Of a stretch of DNA of 27,520 nt, positions 8,697 to 16,393 are shown in pieces; positions within the stretch are counted from its first letter, which is position 1; each line of letters opens with the position of its first letter. The position numbers and the translations under genes were made by a program. The notes below the pieces were generated by a model that did not search any database, was not told the DNA's origin, and saw only the letters and a list, made by a program, of their open reading frames with translations. Source of the DNA: CALROG01 sp943369755 (GTDB taxonomy: Bacteria; Pseudomonadota; Gammaproteobacteria; Burkholderiales; Burkholderiaceae_C); contig CALROG020000045.1 in the NCBI GenBank assembly GCA_943369755.1, forward strand, positions 1 through 27,520, in the 5' to 3' direction.

Positions 8697-9086
8697 ATGA
8701 TCTGGCTCAACGAAGTGAAATGGGATGCGCAGGGCCTGGTGCCGGTGATCGCCCAGGAACTCAGCACCAATGACGTGCTGATGTTCGCCTGGATGAACCG
8801 CGAAGCCCTGCAAAAAACCGCCGAACTCGGCCGCGCGGTGTACTTCAGCCGTTCGCGCGGCAAGCTCTGGTTCAAGGGCGAAGAATCGGGCCATGTTCAG
8901 ACGGTGCATGAAATCCGCATGGACTGCGACAACGACGTGCTGTTGCTCAAAGTCACCCAGCTTGGCCATGAGCCCGGCATTGCCTGCCATACCGGGCGGC
9001 ACAGCTGCTTTTTCAGCCTGTACCGTGACGGTGCCTGGCAAGTGACTGAACCGGTCTTGAAAGACCCGGGCAACATCTACATCTAG
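8697..9086 (+). CDS. hisI: Phosphoribosyl-AMP cyclohydrolase
   Basis: A 129-residue HisI that opens the purine ring of PR-AMP in the third step of histidine synthesis. Family motifs are all present: DVLMFAWMNREAL, VYFSRSRGKLWFKGE, the metal-binding DCDND and ACHTGRHSCFF with the zinc cysteines. The ATG at 8697 matches the family N-terminus (MIWLNEVKWDAQGLVP); an in-frame TTG at 8679 is less likely. In many bacteria HisI is fused to HisE; here the two are separate genes only 4 bp apart. Confidence 0.97.
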   Translation: MIWLNEVKWDAQGLVPVIAQELSTNDVLMFAWMNREALQKTAELGRAVYFSRSRGKLWFKGEESGHVQTVHEIRMDCDNDVLLLKVTQLGHEPGIACHTGRHSCFFSLYRDGAWQVTEPVLKDPGNIYI

Positions 9087-9090
9087 GCTT

Positions 9091-9459
9091 ATGAGCACCA
9101 ACGACTCTCTGGCGCGCCTTGCGGCCCTGATTGAAAGCCGTAAACCGGTCAACGGTGGCGATGCGGACAAAAGCTATGTCGCGCGCCTGCTGCACAAGGG
9201 GCCAGACGCCTTTCTCAAGAAAATCGGCGAAGAAGCCACGGAAGTTGTCATGGCTGCCAAAGACGCCGACCACGGTGGCGACCGCAGCAAGTTGGTGGCT
9301 GAGGTGGCCGACCTGTGGTTCCACACGATGGTTGCACTGGCTCACTACGGGTTGTCGCCCGCCGATGTGATAGCTGAACTGGAGCGCCGCGAGGGCACCA
9401 GCGGCATCGAGGAAAAGGCCTTGCGCAAGGCCCAGCAACGTGAAGGAGAAATCCAGTGA
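9091..9459 (+). CDS. hisE: Phosphoribosyl-ATP pyrophosphatase
   Basis: A 122-residue all-alpha MazG-like pyrophosphohydrolase that converts PR-ATP to PR-AMP. Seen are SYVARLLHKGPDAFLKKIGEEATEV with the acidic EExxE-type metal site, then the second acidic helix DRSKLVAEVADLWFHTMV. The C-terminus ends IEEKALRKAQ. It starts 4 bp after hisI and its TGA overlaps the GTG start of the next gene. It is the last recognisable histidine gene of the cluster. Confidence 0.96.
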   Translation: MSTNDSLARLAALIESRKPVNGGDADKSYVARLLHKGPDAFLKKIGEEATEVVMAAKDADHGGDRSKLVAEVADLWFHTMVALAHYGLSPADVIAELERREGTSGIEEKALRKAQQREGEIQ

Positions 9460-9809
9460 GTGAAACCGACTACGCCGAATTTGAAGGCAAGACCGCCAGT
9501 GACCGCACTGTCATGCATGTTCTGTATGGTTTGCACACGCTGGCGCCGTTCTCGCTGTTGTCGCTGTCAGTGGTGGCGCTGATCATCAATTACATCCGCC
9601 GTGGCGACGAAAACGATGCTTTGTACCTGAACCATCATGCCTACATGATCCGCACCTTCTGGTGGGCGGTGCTGTGGTTTGTGCTGCTGTCGCCGCTGTG
9701 GCTGATCCTGGTGCTGCCCGGCGTGGCGGCCTACACCGTGGTTGGCCTGTGGTATCTGTACCGCTACATACGTGGCTGGCTGCGCTTTGTTGACGGCAAG
9801 CTGATTTGA
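9456..9809 (+). CDS. Small membrane protein, DUF4870-like
   Basis: A 117-residue protein with a soluble N-terminus (~20 residues), a hydrophobic segment near 30-47, and a long hydrophobic stretch near 68-103 that probably forms two helices. The pattern of three TM segments with NHHAYMIRTFWW between them, ending YLYRYIRGWLRFVDGKLI, resembles the DUF4870 family of unknown function. The start is GTG at 9456, overlapping the hisE stop, with GGAG about 8 bases upstream. Co-transcription with the his genes is likely from the overlap, but nothing links it to histidine synthesis. The family call is from memory of the pattern. Confidence 0.75.
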   Translation: MSETDYAEFEGKTASDRTVMHVLYGLHTLAPFSLLSLSVVALIINYIRRGDENDALYLNHHAYMIRTFWWAVLWFVLLSPLWLILVLPGVAAYTVVGLWYLYRYIRGWLRFVDGKLI

Positions 9810-9835
9810 GCAACCCCTGAGTCCAGCAACCAGAC

Positions 9836-10195
9836 ATGACGACCGACCCGACCTGCATTTTTTGCAAAATCGCCGAAGGCAAAATCCCTTCGCGAAAAGT
9901 GTATGAAGACGATGAAATTTTGGCGTTTCATGACATACAGCCTTGGGCCCCGGTGCACTTTTTGCTGATACCGAAGGCCCATATCCCGTCCATGGCGCAG
10001 GTTGGGCCAGAACACCAGGCATTGCTGGGGCGGATGCTGGGGCTGGCACCGAAACTTGCGCTGCAAGAAGGCTGCCGACCCTACCCCGAGGGCGGGTTCC
10101 GTATTCTGGCCAATACCGGCGTTGAAGGTGGCCAGGAAGTACACCATCTGCATATCCATGTGATGGGCGGGCCCCGACCCTGGTTGAAGGGTTAA
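9836..10195 (+). CDS. hinT: HIT family nucleoside phosphoramidase (HinT-like)
   Basis: A 119-residue histidine-triad protein. It starts TDPTCIFCKIAEGKIPSRKVYED, typical of HinT, and carries the triad His104-x-His106-x-His108 in HHLHIHVMGG near the C-terminus, as in purine nucleoside phosphoramidases. CIFCKI has the N-terminal cysteine pair often seen in bacterial members. It begins 26 bp after the membrane protein gene and lies 54 bp before tatA, an order common in Burkholderiales (recall). Confidence 0.93.
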   Translation: MTTDPTCIFCKIAEGKIPSRKVYEDDEILAFHDIQPWAPVHFLLIPKAHIPSMAQVGPEHQALLGRMLGLAPKLALQEGCRPYPEGGFRILANTGVEGGQEVHHLHIHVMGGPRPWLKG

Positions 10196-10218
10196 TTCCC
10201 GGCTTTCTCCCCGCGCAC

Positions 10219-10224
10219 TAAAAT
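10219..10224 (+). promoter_or_regulatory. Possible -10 element upstream of tatA
   Basis: TAAAAT lies 26 bases before the tatA start, after CGCAC. No convincing -35 hexamer is found at 16-18 bases. A similar TAAAATC occurs in the intergenic regions before tRNA-Thr (21021) and secA (22449), so it may be a recurrent -10 form in this genome; alternatively tatA may simply be read through from hinT. Confidence 0.3.
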
Positions 10225-10249
10225 CGCTTCAATTCTTCAGGAGTAATCC

Positions 10250-10495
10250 ATGGGTTCATTTTCCATCTGGCACTGGCTGATCGTGCTGCTGATCGTCGTC
10301 ATGGTGTTTGGCACCAAGAAGCTCAAGAACATTGGGGGCGACCTGGGCGGAGCCGTCAAGGGTTTCAAAGACGGTATGAAAGACGGCTCTACAGCCGCTG
10401 CTGACGACAAGGCGGCACCAGCCGGCCAGGTCACCAGCAGCACCGCAGCCGCCGAGAAAACCACCATTGACGTTGAAGCCAAGACCAAGCTGTGA
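10250..10495 (+). CDS. tatA: Sec-independent protein translocase subunit TatA
   Basis: An 81-residue protein with a single N-terminal TM helix (about residues 5-19, WHWLIVLLIVVMVFG) followed by the TatA hinge FGTKKLKNIGGDLG and an amphipathic helix GGAVKGFKDGMKDG, then a low-complexity hydrophilic tail. TatA multimers form the pore of the twin-arginine pathway, which moves folded proteins across the inner membrane. A good ribosome-binding site (AGGAG) lies 7 bases upstream. It heads the tatABC cluster. Confidence 0.96.
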   Translation: MGSFSIWHWLIVLLIVVMVFGTKKLKNIGGDLGGAVKGFKDGMKDGSTAAADDKAAPAGQVTSSTAAAEKTTIDVEAKTKL

Positions 10496-10589
10496 GCCCT
10501 ACGCTTGTCATCTGGTGTACTGCGCTGGCCGCTGAGCGGTTTGCCCTGCCTGGGGCTGGCCTGTTGGCCTGACCCCGTCTGGTTTCATC

Positions 10590-11054
10590 ATGATTGACCT
10601 GGGCATTTCCAAAATGGCGCTGATCGGTGCGGTGGCGCTGCTGGTCATCGGGCCCGAAAAGTTGCCCAAGGTGGCGCGTACCGTGGGCGCACTGCTGGGC
10701 AAGGCCCAGCGCTATGTGGCCGACGTCAAAGCCGAGGTCAACCGGTCAATGGAGCTGGACGAGCTCAAGAAAATGAAGGAAACCGTCGAGGGCGCAGCGC
10801 GCGACGTGGAATCTTCGATCCAGACCAGCGCCAGTGACTTCGAGAAAGACTGGTCTGCGGCTACCGGCGAGGCCCAGGCCGTACTGTCGGGCGAGCAGTT
10901 AGCGGTCTACCCCGAGTACCGCCACCCCAAAAAGAAGTGGCGCGTCAAGCAGGGGGCCATGCCCAACTGGTACAAGGCGCGAACAGGCGTGCGCACCAAG
11001 GCGCTGTCGGGTGCCGCACGGGTGGCGCGTTACCGCCCGCAAAAATTCAACTAA
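10590..11054 (+). CDS. tatB: Sec-independent protein translocase subunit TatB
   Basis: A 154-residue TatB: N-terminal MIDLGISKMALIGAVALLVI (one TM helix), then GPEKLPKVARTVGALLGKAQRY with the glutamate and hinge proline typical of TatB rather than TatA, and a long charged helix with MELDELKKMKE. TatB joins TatC to form the receptor for twin-arginine signal peptides. A 94-bp gap separates it from tatA, and no strong Shine-Dalgarno is seen. The tail is longer and more basic than its core and is probably unstructured. Confidence 0.95.
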   Translation: MIDLGISKMALIGAVALLVIGPEKLPKVARTVGALLGKAQRYVADVKAEVNRSMELDELKKMKETVEGAARDVESSIQTSASDFEKDWSAATGEAQAVLSGEQLAVYPEYRHPKKKWRVKQGAMPNWYKARTGVRTKALSGAARVARYRPQKFN

Positions 11055-11108
11055 CCGGCCCTGCGGGGCTTTGCCTGCAGCCGGGTCTGACCCGAACTTC
11101 ATTCCACC

Positions 11109-11903
11109 ATGTCCGACCCGCAAAAAAAAGAAGACGAACTCGCCGGTACTGAGCAGCCCTTTGTGCAGCACCTCAAGGAGTTGCGCGACCGCCTGCTCTA
11201 CAGCGCCTACGGCATTGCGGTGGCCGTCATTTTGCTGGCCATCTGGCCCGGCCCCAACGGGCTGATCGACTTTATCGCCCAGCCGATTCGGGCCCACATG
11301 CCGCCCGGAGCCAAACTGATTGCGGTGGGGGTGTTTTCACCGTTCTTCGTGCCGCTCAAGGTGCTGATGATGGTGGGCGTTCTGGCCGTCCTGCCCTGGC
11401 TGATGTACCAAATCTGGGCCTTTGTAGCGCCTGGCTTGTACAACCACGAAAAGCGGTTTGCGCTGCCGCTGATCATCTTTGGCAGCCTTCTGGCCTATGT
11501 AGGCATTGCCTTTGTGCAGTTCTTTGTGCTGGACAAGATGTTCGCGTTCATCCAGGGCTTTACCCCTGCCAGCGTGGCCGCCACGCCCGATATTGCGTCG
11601 TATGTGGAGGCAATTCTTTCGCTCTACCTGGCCTTTGGCATGGCTTTTCAGGTGCCGATTGTGGTGATGCTACTGGTGCGCTTGAAGATGGTCACCATCG
11701 AGCAGCTCCAATCTTTTCGCGGCTACTTCATCGTGGTGGCATTCATCATTGCCGCCGTGGTGACGCCGCCCGACGTGATTTCGCAGCTCGCGCTGGCCAT
11801 TCCGATGTGCATCCTTTATGAAATCGGCATCCTGGCGGCACGCTGGTTCGTCAAGTCATCCAGAGCCCCGGACGACAAGCCGGAAACCGCTAAATCTTCT
11901 TAA
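11109..11903 (+). CDS. tatC: Sec-independent protein translocase subunit TatC
   Basis: A 264-residue polytopic protein with six TM helices, the core of the Tat receptor. Family motifs are QPFVQHLKELRDRLLY at the N-terminus (the conserved HLxELRxR patch that reads the RR motif), WAFVAPGLYNHEKRF in the first cytoplasmic loop, the glutamate of YVEAILSLYLAFGMAFQVP, and VTPPDVISQLALAIPMCILYEIGI near the end. It is the last gene of the + strand cluster and converges with a protease gene; the short spacer between them holds a copy of the dispersed repeat. Confidence 0.97.
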   Translation: MSDPQKKEDELAGTEQPFVQHLKELRDRLLYSAYGIAVAVILLAIWPGPNGLIDFIAQPIRAHMPPGAKLIAVGVFSPFFVPLKVLMMVGVLAVLPWLMYQIWAFVAPGLYNHEKRFALPLIIFGSLLAYVGIAFVQFFVLDKMFAFIQGFTPASVAATPDIASYVEAILSLYLAFGMAFQVPIVVMLLVRLKMVTIEQLQSFRGYFIVVAFIIAAVVTPPDVISQLALAIPMCILYEIGILAARWFVKSSRAPDDKPETAKSS

Positions 11904-11908
11904 AAATG

Positions 11909-11960
11909 CCGGTAGCCCGCGTGGAATATGCGTGAGCCACTATTAAATTTATAGCAACTG
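11909..11960 (+). repeat. Dispersed ~50-bp repeat, copy B, between convergent tatC and the protease gene
   Basis: This is the intergenic copy of the three-member family, aligned without gaps to 6311-6362 and 15090-15141 (33 and 35 identities over the first 47 positions). Its core CTATTAAATTTATAG is a small AT-rich dyad. It fills most of the 67 bp between two converging genes and may act as or near a transcription end, though no T-run follows a GC stem. Confidence 0.65.
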
Positions 11961-11970
11961 CCGGCCTGGC

Positions 11971-13113
11971 TCAGCGTTGTGTGGCGCGTGGCCTGGGCCG
12001 CAGACCGGGCGTGACGTTGATTGCCAGCTTGTCATTGCCGCGCTGCACCGCGAAGCTGGCCGGGCTGCCCGGCTTCAGGCCTGCCACGCTGCTGAGCAGG
12101 CCTGAGACGCTGTTCACCGGTTTGCCGGCCACGGCCGTGATCACGTCGCCCGGGCGAATGCCGGCTTGCGCGGCAGGGCCGTTTTGCAGCACCCCGGTGA
12201 TGATCACGCCCTGGCTGGACTTGACGCCAAAGGTCTCGGCCAGCTCGGGCGACAGCTCGTTGGGCTCCACGCCAATCCAGCCCCGGGTGACTGCGCCGTC
12301 CTTGACGATGCCGTCCATCACCTGGCGCGCGGTGGACACCGGGATCGCGAAGCCAATTCCCATGCTGCCGCCCGAGCGCGAATAGATGGCGGTGTTGATG
12401 CCCATCAGGTGGCCATTCACGTCCACCAGCGCGCCGCCCGAATTGCCGGGGTTGATGGCCGCGTCGGTCTGAATGAAGTTCTCAAAGGTGTTGATGCCCA
12501 GCTGGTTGCGCCCGAGTGCGCTGACGATGCCGCCTGTCACGGTCTGGCCCACGCCAAACGGGTTGCCGATGGCCAGCACCTGGTCGCCCACCTGCAAGGT
12601 GTCGGCGTTGCCCAGCGTGATCAGCGGCAGGCGGTCCAGGTTGATCTTGAGGATGGCCAGATCGGTGTCTGGGTCGGTGCCAATCACCTTGGCCTTGGTG
12701 CGCCGCGCGTCATGCAGGATGACTTCGATCTCGTCTGCGCCTTCCACCACATGGTTGTTGGTCAGGATATAGCCGTCCGCGCTTACGATTACGCCGCTGC
12801 CCAGGCCGCTTTGGGACTCGTTTTCACGTTCGCCAAAGAAAAATCTGAACCACGGGTCACCGGCGTTCGGGTTCTTGGCAGCCGCCTTGCTGGTGTTGAT
12901 GCTGACCACCGCTGCTGCGGCTTTTTGCGCTGCGGCCCGGAAGCTGCCGGCAGGAATGGTGCCAGGGCCCACAGCGGGTGCCTCGATGGTGGCAACAACG
13001 CCGCCCAGCGAAGCCGGTCGGCTGAGCCACTCGGGCTTGAGCGATGCCACCACGAACCAGGCTGCCAGCAGGACGGTGACAGCTTGCGAAAAAATCAACC
13101 AATAGCGGCGCAT
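11971..13113 (-). CDS. Membrane-anchored S1C serine protease, DegS/HtrA type
   Basis: A 380-residue protein with an N-terminal membrane anchor (about residues 5-24, IFSQAVTVLLAAWFVVAS), a trypsin-like protease domain and a single C-terminal PDZ domain (about 278-370, GWIGVEPNELSPELAETFGV through GIRPGDVITAVAGKPV). The catalytic triad is His121 (LTNNHVVEGA), Asp151 (DTDLAIL) and Ser225 (NPGNSGGALV). One PDZ and an uncleaved anchor match DegS more than DegP/DegQ. DegS starts the sigma-E stress cascade by cutting the anti-sigma factor RseA; whether this one does so is inference. It lies downstream of, and on the same strand as, the 7-TM/GGDEF-like gene. Confidence 0.93.
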   Translation of the reverse strand: MRRYWLIFSQAVTVLLAAWFVVASLKPEWLSRPASLGGVVATIEAPAVGPGTIPAGSFRAAAQKAAAAVVSINTSKAAAKNPNAGDPWFRFFFGERENESQSGLGSGVIVSADGYILTNNHVVEGADEIEVILHDARRTKAKVIGTDPDTDLAILKINLDRLPLITLGNADTLQVGDQVLAIGNPFGVGQTVTGGIVSALGRNQLGINTFENFIQTDAAINPGNSGGALVDVNGHLMGINTAIYSRSGGSMGIGFAIPVSTARQVMDGIVKDGAVTRGWIGVEPNELSPELAETFGVKSSQGVIITGVLQNGPAAQAGIRPGDVITAVAGKPVNSVSGLLSSVAGLKPGSPASFAVQRGNDKLAINVTPGLRPRPRATQR

Positions 13114-13179
13114 GTTGGCCCTGAAAAAAGCAAAGATTTGAAATGAATCTGGGGTTTAGGAGGGCAAGTGTAGAGGGGA

Positions 13180-13193
13180 ACCGGCGCGCCGGT
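13180..13193. promoter_or_regulatory. Perfect 14-bp palindrome between the 7-TM gene and the protease gene
   Basis: ACCGGCGCGCCGGT reads the same on both strands. It begins 8 bases after the stop of the 7-TM/GGDEF-like gene and lies about 67 bases before the protease start (both on the minus strand). A possible -10 TACACT (minus strand, near 13168-13173) lies just downstream. It could be an operator or a transcript-end structure, but there is no T-run. Confidence 0.35.
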
Positions 13194-13200
13194 GCTGCGC

Positions 13201-14484
13201 TCAGGCCCGCACTGGCCGGGTTGCCGGCCTGACCGCATGTGGCACTTGTGCTGCGCCGCCCGGGCGGCGCGGGCCGAGGTTGGCGCGCTCCACCGGAACC
13301 ACCTCGCGGGTCTGCGGGTCCAGCATCGCAGTGCGCGAGCGGGTCGCGCGGGCGGCTTCGGCCATGCGCTGGGCATCGTGAAGAATGTCCTCCACGTCGG
13401 CGGGGTCACTGGTCAGATGCACCACGCCCACACCGATGTCGGCGCGCAGCGCGATGCGCTGGCCGTCGGGCCCGTGCACCTCGACCGGCTGGCGCAGGTT
13501 GCTGGCCACCCGCAAGCCCAGGGTGCGCAGCCAGGCTGGTGAATGGATGGTCTCGACCAGTGTGATGAAGCAGCGGTCGTAGTAACGCCCCACCGGGTTG
13601 ACCACGCCAACCTGACGCTGCACCCGGGTGGCCAGGTGGATGAACATTTCATTCAGGCCGCTGGTGCCTGCCTGCGCCAGCACCCGTTCAGTTTCGAACA
13701 CCATGATTGCCAGCACCGCGCCGTCGCGCCGGGTCCGGCGCCGCCGCCGCTGTGCCTTGATCATTTTCTTGACCAGGCTGATGCCACTGTGAAGCTTTGT
13801 CACCGGGTCAAACTGTGAGGGTGTGGCCTCCTCGGGCCGGACCCGGCGCTCGTGGCGGTTGCGCTTCCAGAGCATGGTGCCGATGACTGCGGTGCACAGC
13901 GCAGCACAGAACGCAAACAGCGCCTGCAGGCCGGGGCTGACCGGTATCTGCATGGCGATGGCGTAGAGCCCGCCCAGCGCGGGCATCATCACCAGGCAGC
14001 CAATCGCAATGCCCAGCGCCAGCCGGTCGCCCAGCAGCCAGCCACGCAGGCCGAGCCAGAACACCAGCACCGTGTTGGTCAGGCACACGGCGGCTGCGGC
14101 TGGCAACTGCTGGCTGATGGGCAGGGCCAGGCAGCCCAGTCCCAGCAAAGGCGTCAGCAAAACCGAAATCTGCAGGCTGATCGACATGAAGCGATCGCGT
14201 TGGTGGGCCGAAAGCCAGCCCCTGATCCAGTAGTTGCCCAGCGCGCTGCATACCGGGCCGATCAGCACCTGCGCCACCTGCAACGCGCGCAGATCAAGGG
14301 AAGGCGCGACCGCAAGCGGGATGCCGCTGAGCAGCAACACAAAGAACAGGGCCCCCAGGTGGTAGACCACCCCCTGTGCCGCGCCCTGGCTGCGCACCAG
14401 GACGAGGTCGGTCAGGCCGACCGCGACCACCGCGCCAATGGCTCCCGCGGCCATGCTCCAGATCATCAGCTCCAGTGCAGTCAT
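13201..14484 (-). CDS. 7-TM protein with degenerate GGDEF-like C-terminal domain
   Basis: A 427-residue protein starting MTALELMIWSMAAG; an in-frame ATG nine codons upstream is less likely, since AAAGGTG precedes this one. The first ~215 residues hold seven hydrophobic segments with short loops, and the linker is very basic (KRNRHERRVRPEE). The C-terminal part has the outline of a GGDEF domain: FDPVTKLHSG stands where active cyclases have DPLTGLxNR, a basic insert RRRRRTRR follows, and GRYYDRCFITLVE stands where the R(Y/W)GGDEF motif would be. The GG(D/E)EF signature is lost, so diguanylate cyclase activity is not expected; a nucleotide-binding or scaffold role is possible. I do not recognise a named family. 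It is divergent from the Nif3 gene. Confidence 0.7.
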   Translation of the reverse strand: MTALELMIWSMAAGAIGAVVAVGLTDLVLVRSQGAAQGVVYHLGALFFVLLLSGIPLAVAPSLDLRALQVAQVLIGPVCSALGNYWIRGWLSAHQRDRFMSISLQISVLLTPLLGLGCLALPISQQLPAAAAVCLTNTVLVFWLGLRGWLLGDRLALGIAIGCLVMMPALGGLYAIAMQIPVSPGLQALFAFCAALCTAVIGTMLWKRNRHERRVRPEEATPSQFDPVTKLHSGISLVKKMIKAQRRRRRTRRDGAVLAIMVFETERVLAQAGTSGLNEMFIHLATRVQRQVGVVNPVGRYYDRCFITLVETIHSPAWLRTLGLRVASNLRQPVEVHGPDGQRIALRADIGVGVVHLTSDPADVEDILHDAQRMAEAARATRSRTAMLDPQTREVVPVERANLGPRRPGGAAQVPHAVRPATRPVRA

Positions 14485-14615
14485 CGAGCACCTTTCGTGT
14501 GACGATTTCATTATGTGGGGTCTGGCGGCTGGTGCGCTATGCGGGCCGACCCGCAGTCGGCTTGACCGACAATGGCGCAGGACCCGCCACCCACTTCAAC
14601 CCGTACTTTTCAGTC
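14485..14615. other. 131-bp divergent intergenic region with an inverted repeat
   Basis: The region separates the 7-TM gene (-) from the Nif3 gene (+) and should hold both promoters. GCCGAC-CCGCA-GTCGGC (14545-14561) is a perfect 6-bp dyad, and the overlapping GCGGG-CCGA-CCCGC (14541-14554) offers an alternative pairing. I see no promoter hexamers good enough to call. Confidence 0.35.
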
Positions 14616-15374
14616 ATGGCCAGCCAGCAACAGCTTTTGCATGCTTTCGACAGTCTTCTTGAGCCCCAGCGCTTCAGCGACTACGGCCCCAACGGTTTGC
14701 AAGTGGAAGGCAAGCCCGAGGTGCGCCGCATCGTCTCCGGGGTCACGGCCAGCCGGGCGCTGATTGAGTCAGCCATAGCGGCGCAGGCCGACGCCATTTT
14801 TGTGCATCACGGCTTGTTTTGGCGTGGCCAGGACGGCCGCGTCACGGGCTGGATGAAGCAGCGCCTGGCGCTGTTGCTGGCACATGACATCAACCTGTAT
14901 GCCTATCACTTGCCGCTGGACGCGCACCCCGAGCTGGGCAACAACGCCCAGCTCGCGCTGCAGCTGGGCTTGAGGGCAACCGGGCGTTTTGGCGAGCAAG
15001 CGCTAGGCTTCATGGGCGAGCGCGTGGACCCATCGGGCTTTGCCAGTGCGCAGGCCTTGTCTGAGCATCTTGAAAAAGTGCTCAAAAGACCTGTAACCCT
15101 CGTGGATACTGCGCGAGGCGCTATAAAAAATATAGCGTGGTGTACTGGTGGCGCGCAAGGCTACTTTGAGTCTGCGATTGCTGCCGGGGCCGACGCCTTC
15201 ATTACCGGCGAGATTTCAGAGCCCCAGGCCCATTACGCCCGCGAATGCGGCGTTGCCTTTCTGGCGTGTGGCCACCATGCAAGCGAGCGTTTTGGCGCGC
15301 CAGCAGTGGCAAGCCACGTGGCCGCCCAACTGGGCTGCGAGCACCAGTTCATCGAGGTAGACAACCCCGCATGA
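14616..15374 (+). CDS. Nif3-like dinuclear metal centre protein (YbgI family)
   Basis: A 252-residue protein of the Nif3/YbgI/DUF34 family, long annotated as GTP cyclohydrolase 1 type 2 homologues, whose true substrate is unsettled. Metal ligands are visible: His64-His65 in IFVHHGLFWRG, and His220 and Glu224 in CGHHASERFG. The N-terminal region SDYGPNGLQVEG and the core IAWCTGGAQGYFESAIAAGADAFITGEIS are family hallmarks. The start at 14616 was chosen from MASQQQLLHAFDSLL; the frame is open further upstream but overlaps the divergent promoter region. A copy of the dispersed repeat lies inside the gene and encodes the RPVTLVDTARGAIKNIAW stretch. The stop overlaps pdxA by 4 bp. Confidence 0.93.
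   Translation: MASQQQLLHAFDSLLEPQRFSDYGPNGLQVEGKPEVRRIVSGVTASRALIESAIAAQADAIFVHHGLFWRGQDGRVTGWMKQRLALLLAHDINLYAYHLPLDAHPELGNNAQLALQLGLRATGRFGEQALGFMGERVDPSGFASAQALSEHLEKVLKRPVTLVDTARGAIKNIAWCTGGAQGYFESAIAAGADAFITGEISEPQAHYARECGVAFLACGHHASERFGAPAVASHVAAQLGCEHQFIEVDNPA
15090..15141 (+). repeat. Dispersed ~50-bp repeat, copy C, inside the Nif3 gene
   Basis: This copy matches copies A and B at 35 of the first 47 positions each, without gaps. Its core GCTATA-AAAAA-TATAGC is the best hairpin of the three. It lies in frame within the Nif3 coding sequence and does not disrupt the reading frame. Confidence 0.55.
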
Positions 15375-16393
15375 AGCCGCTGATCATTACTTTGGGCGAC
15401 CCGGCCGGCATTGGCCCGGAAATCATCGTCAAGGCATTCCGCGACGCGCCCGAGGTGTTGCGCGCCTGCGTTGTGGCCGGTGACCTCGCCACCTTGCAGC
15501 GGGCCGTTTGCGCCGTCACGGGCGCGCGGCAGTCTGGCGTGCCGGTGGCCTTGATCGACTCACTGGTTGACCTGCCTGTGGTGCCGCCGCGCTGCATCCC
15601 CTTGGTGCAGATTGGTGCACCGGCACAGCCGGTGCCCTGGGGCCAAGTCAGAGCCGCCGCCGGTCGGCTGGCCGCTGACTGCGTGATCTGGGCTGCAGGT
15701 GCGGCCCTGCGGGGTGAGGCGGCTGGGCTGGTGACGGCACCGCTGCACAAAGAAGCGCTGGCCGCAGCAAATCTGCCGTTTCCCGGGCATACCGAATTGC
15801 TGCAGGCCGAGGCGGTAGCCTTTCTGGGCAAGGCGATTGAGCAAGTGCCGGTTCGCATGATGCTGGCCAACGACGAGCTGCGCACCGTGCTCGTAAGCAT
15901 TCACATGTCGCTGCGCGCGGCAATAGACGCGGTAACCCCGGGCAACGTGTTGCAAACCCTGCACATCACCGACCAGTCGGTGCGGCAGTTGTTGGGGCGC
16001 GTACCGCGCATTGCGGTGGCGGGCCTGAATCCGCATGCGGGCGAGGGCGGCCTGTTTGGCCGTGAAGAGCTTGACTGCATCATCCCGGCTATTCAGGCGG
16101 CCCAGGCTGTGGGCATGAATGTGAGCGGCCCCTTCGCGCCAGACACAGTGTTCATGAGAGCCCGTACCGGTGAGTTTGATGTGGTGGTGGCTATGTACCA
16201 CGACCAGGGGCTGATTCCGGTCAAGTACCTGGGGGTGGAAAAAGGCGTCAATGTGACGCTGGGTCTGCCGTTGGTGCGCACCAGCCCAGACCATGGCACC
16301 GCATTCGACATTGCCGGGACCGGCCGCGCCGACGCATCCAGCCTGATTGAGGCAGTGCGAATGGCGCGGGCGCTGACGTCGGCTACTTCTTGA
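15371..16393 (+). CDS. pdxA: 4-hydroxythreonine-4-phosphate dehydrogenase
   Basis: A 340-residue PdxA, which oxidises 4-phosphohydroxy-L-threonine in the DXP-dependent pyridoxal phosphate pathway. Family motifs: LGDPAGIGPEIIVKAF at the N-terminus, PFPGHTELLQ, IHMSLRAAI, GLNPHAGEGGLFG and MYHDQGLIPVKYLG (metal-binding histidines), then LPLVRTSPDHGTAFDIAG. The start at 15371 overlaps the Nif3 stop as ATGA; the longer open frame upstream is within Nif3 and is unlikely. Its 3' end overlaps the convergent mscL gene by 11 bp. Confidence 0.97.
   Translation: MKPLIITLGDPAGIGPEIIVKAFRDAPEVLRACVVAGDLATLQRAVCAVTGARQSGVPVALIDSLVDLPVVPPRCIPLVQIGAPAQPVPWGQVRAAAGRLAADCVIWAAGAALRGEAAGLVTAPLHKEALAAANLPFPGHTELLQAEAVAFLGKAIEQVPVRMMLANDELRTVLVSIHMSLRAAIDAVTPGNVLQTLHITDQSVRQLLGRVPRIAVAGLNPHAGEGGLFGREELDCIIPAIQAAQAVGMNVSGPFAPDTVFMRARTGEFDVVVAMYHDQGLIPVKYLGVEKGVNVTLGLPLVRTSPDHGTAFDIAGTGRADASSLIEAVRMARALTSATS

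Noticed and set aside
12166..13146. Open frame of 326 codons on the plus strand
   Set aside because: It is antisense to the DegS-like protease, which has a complete catalytic triad and PDZ domain.
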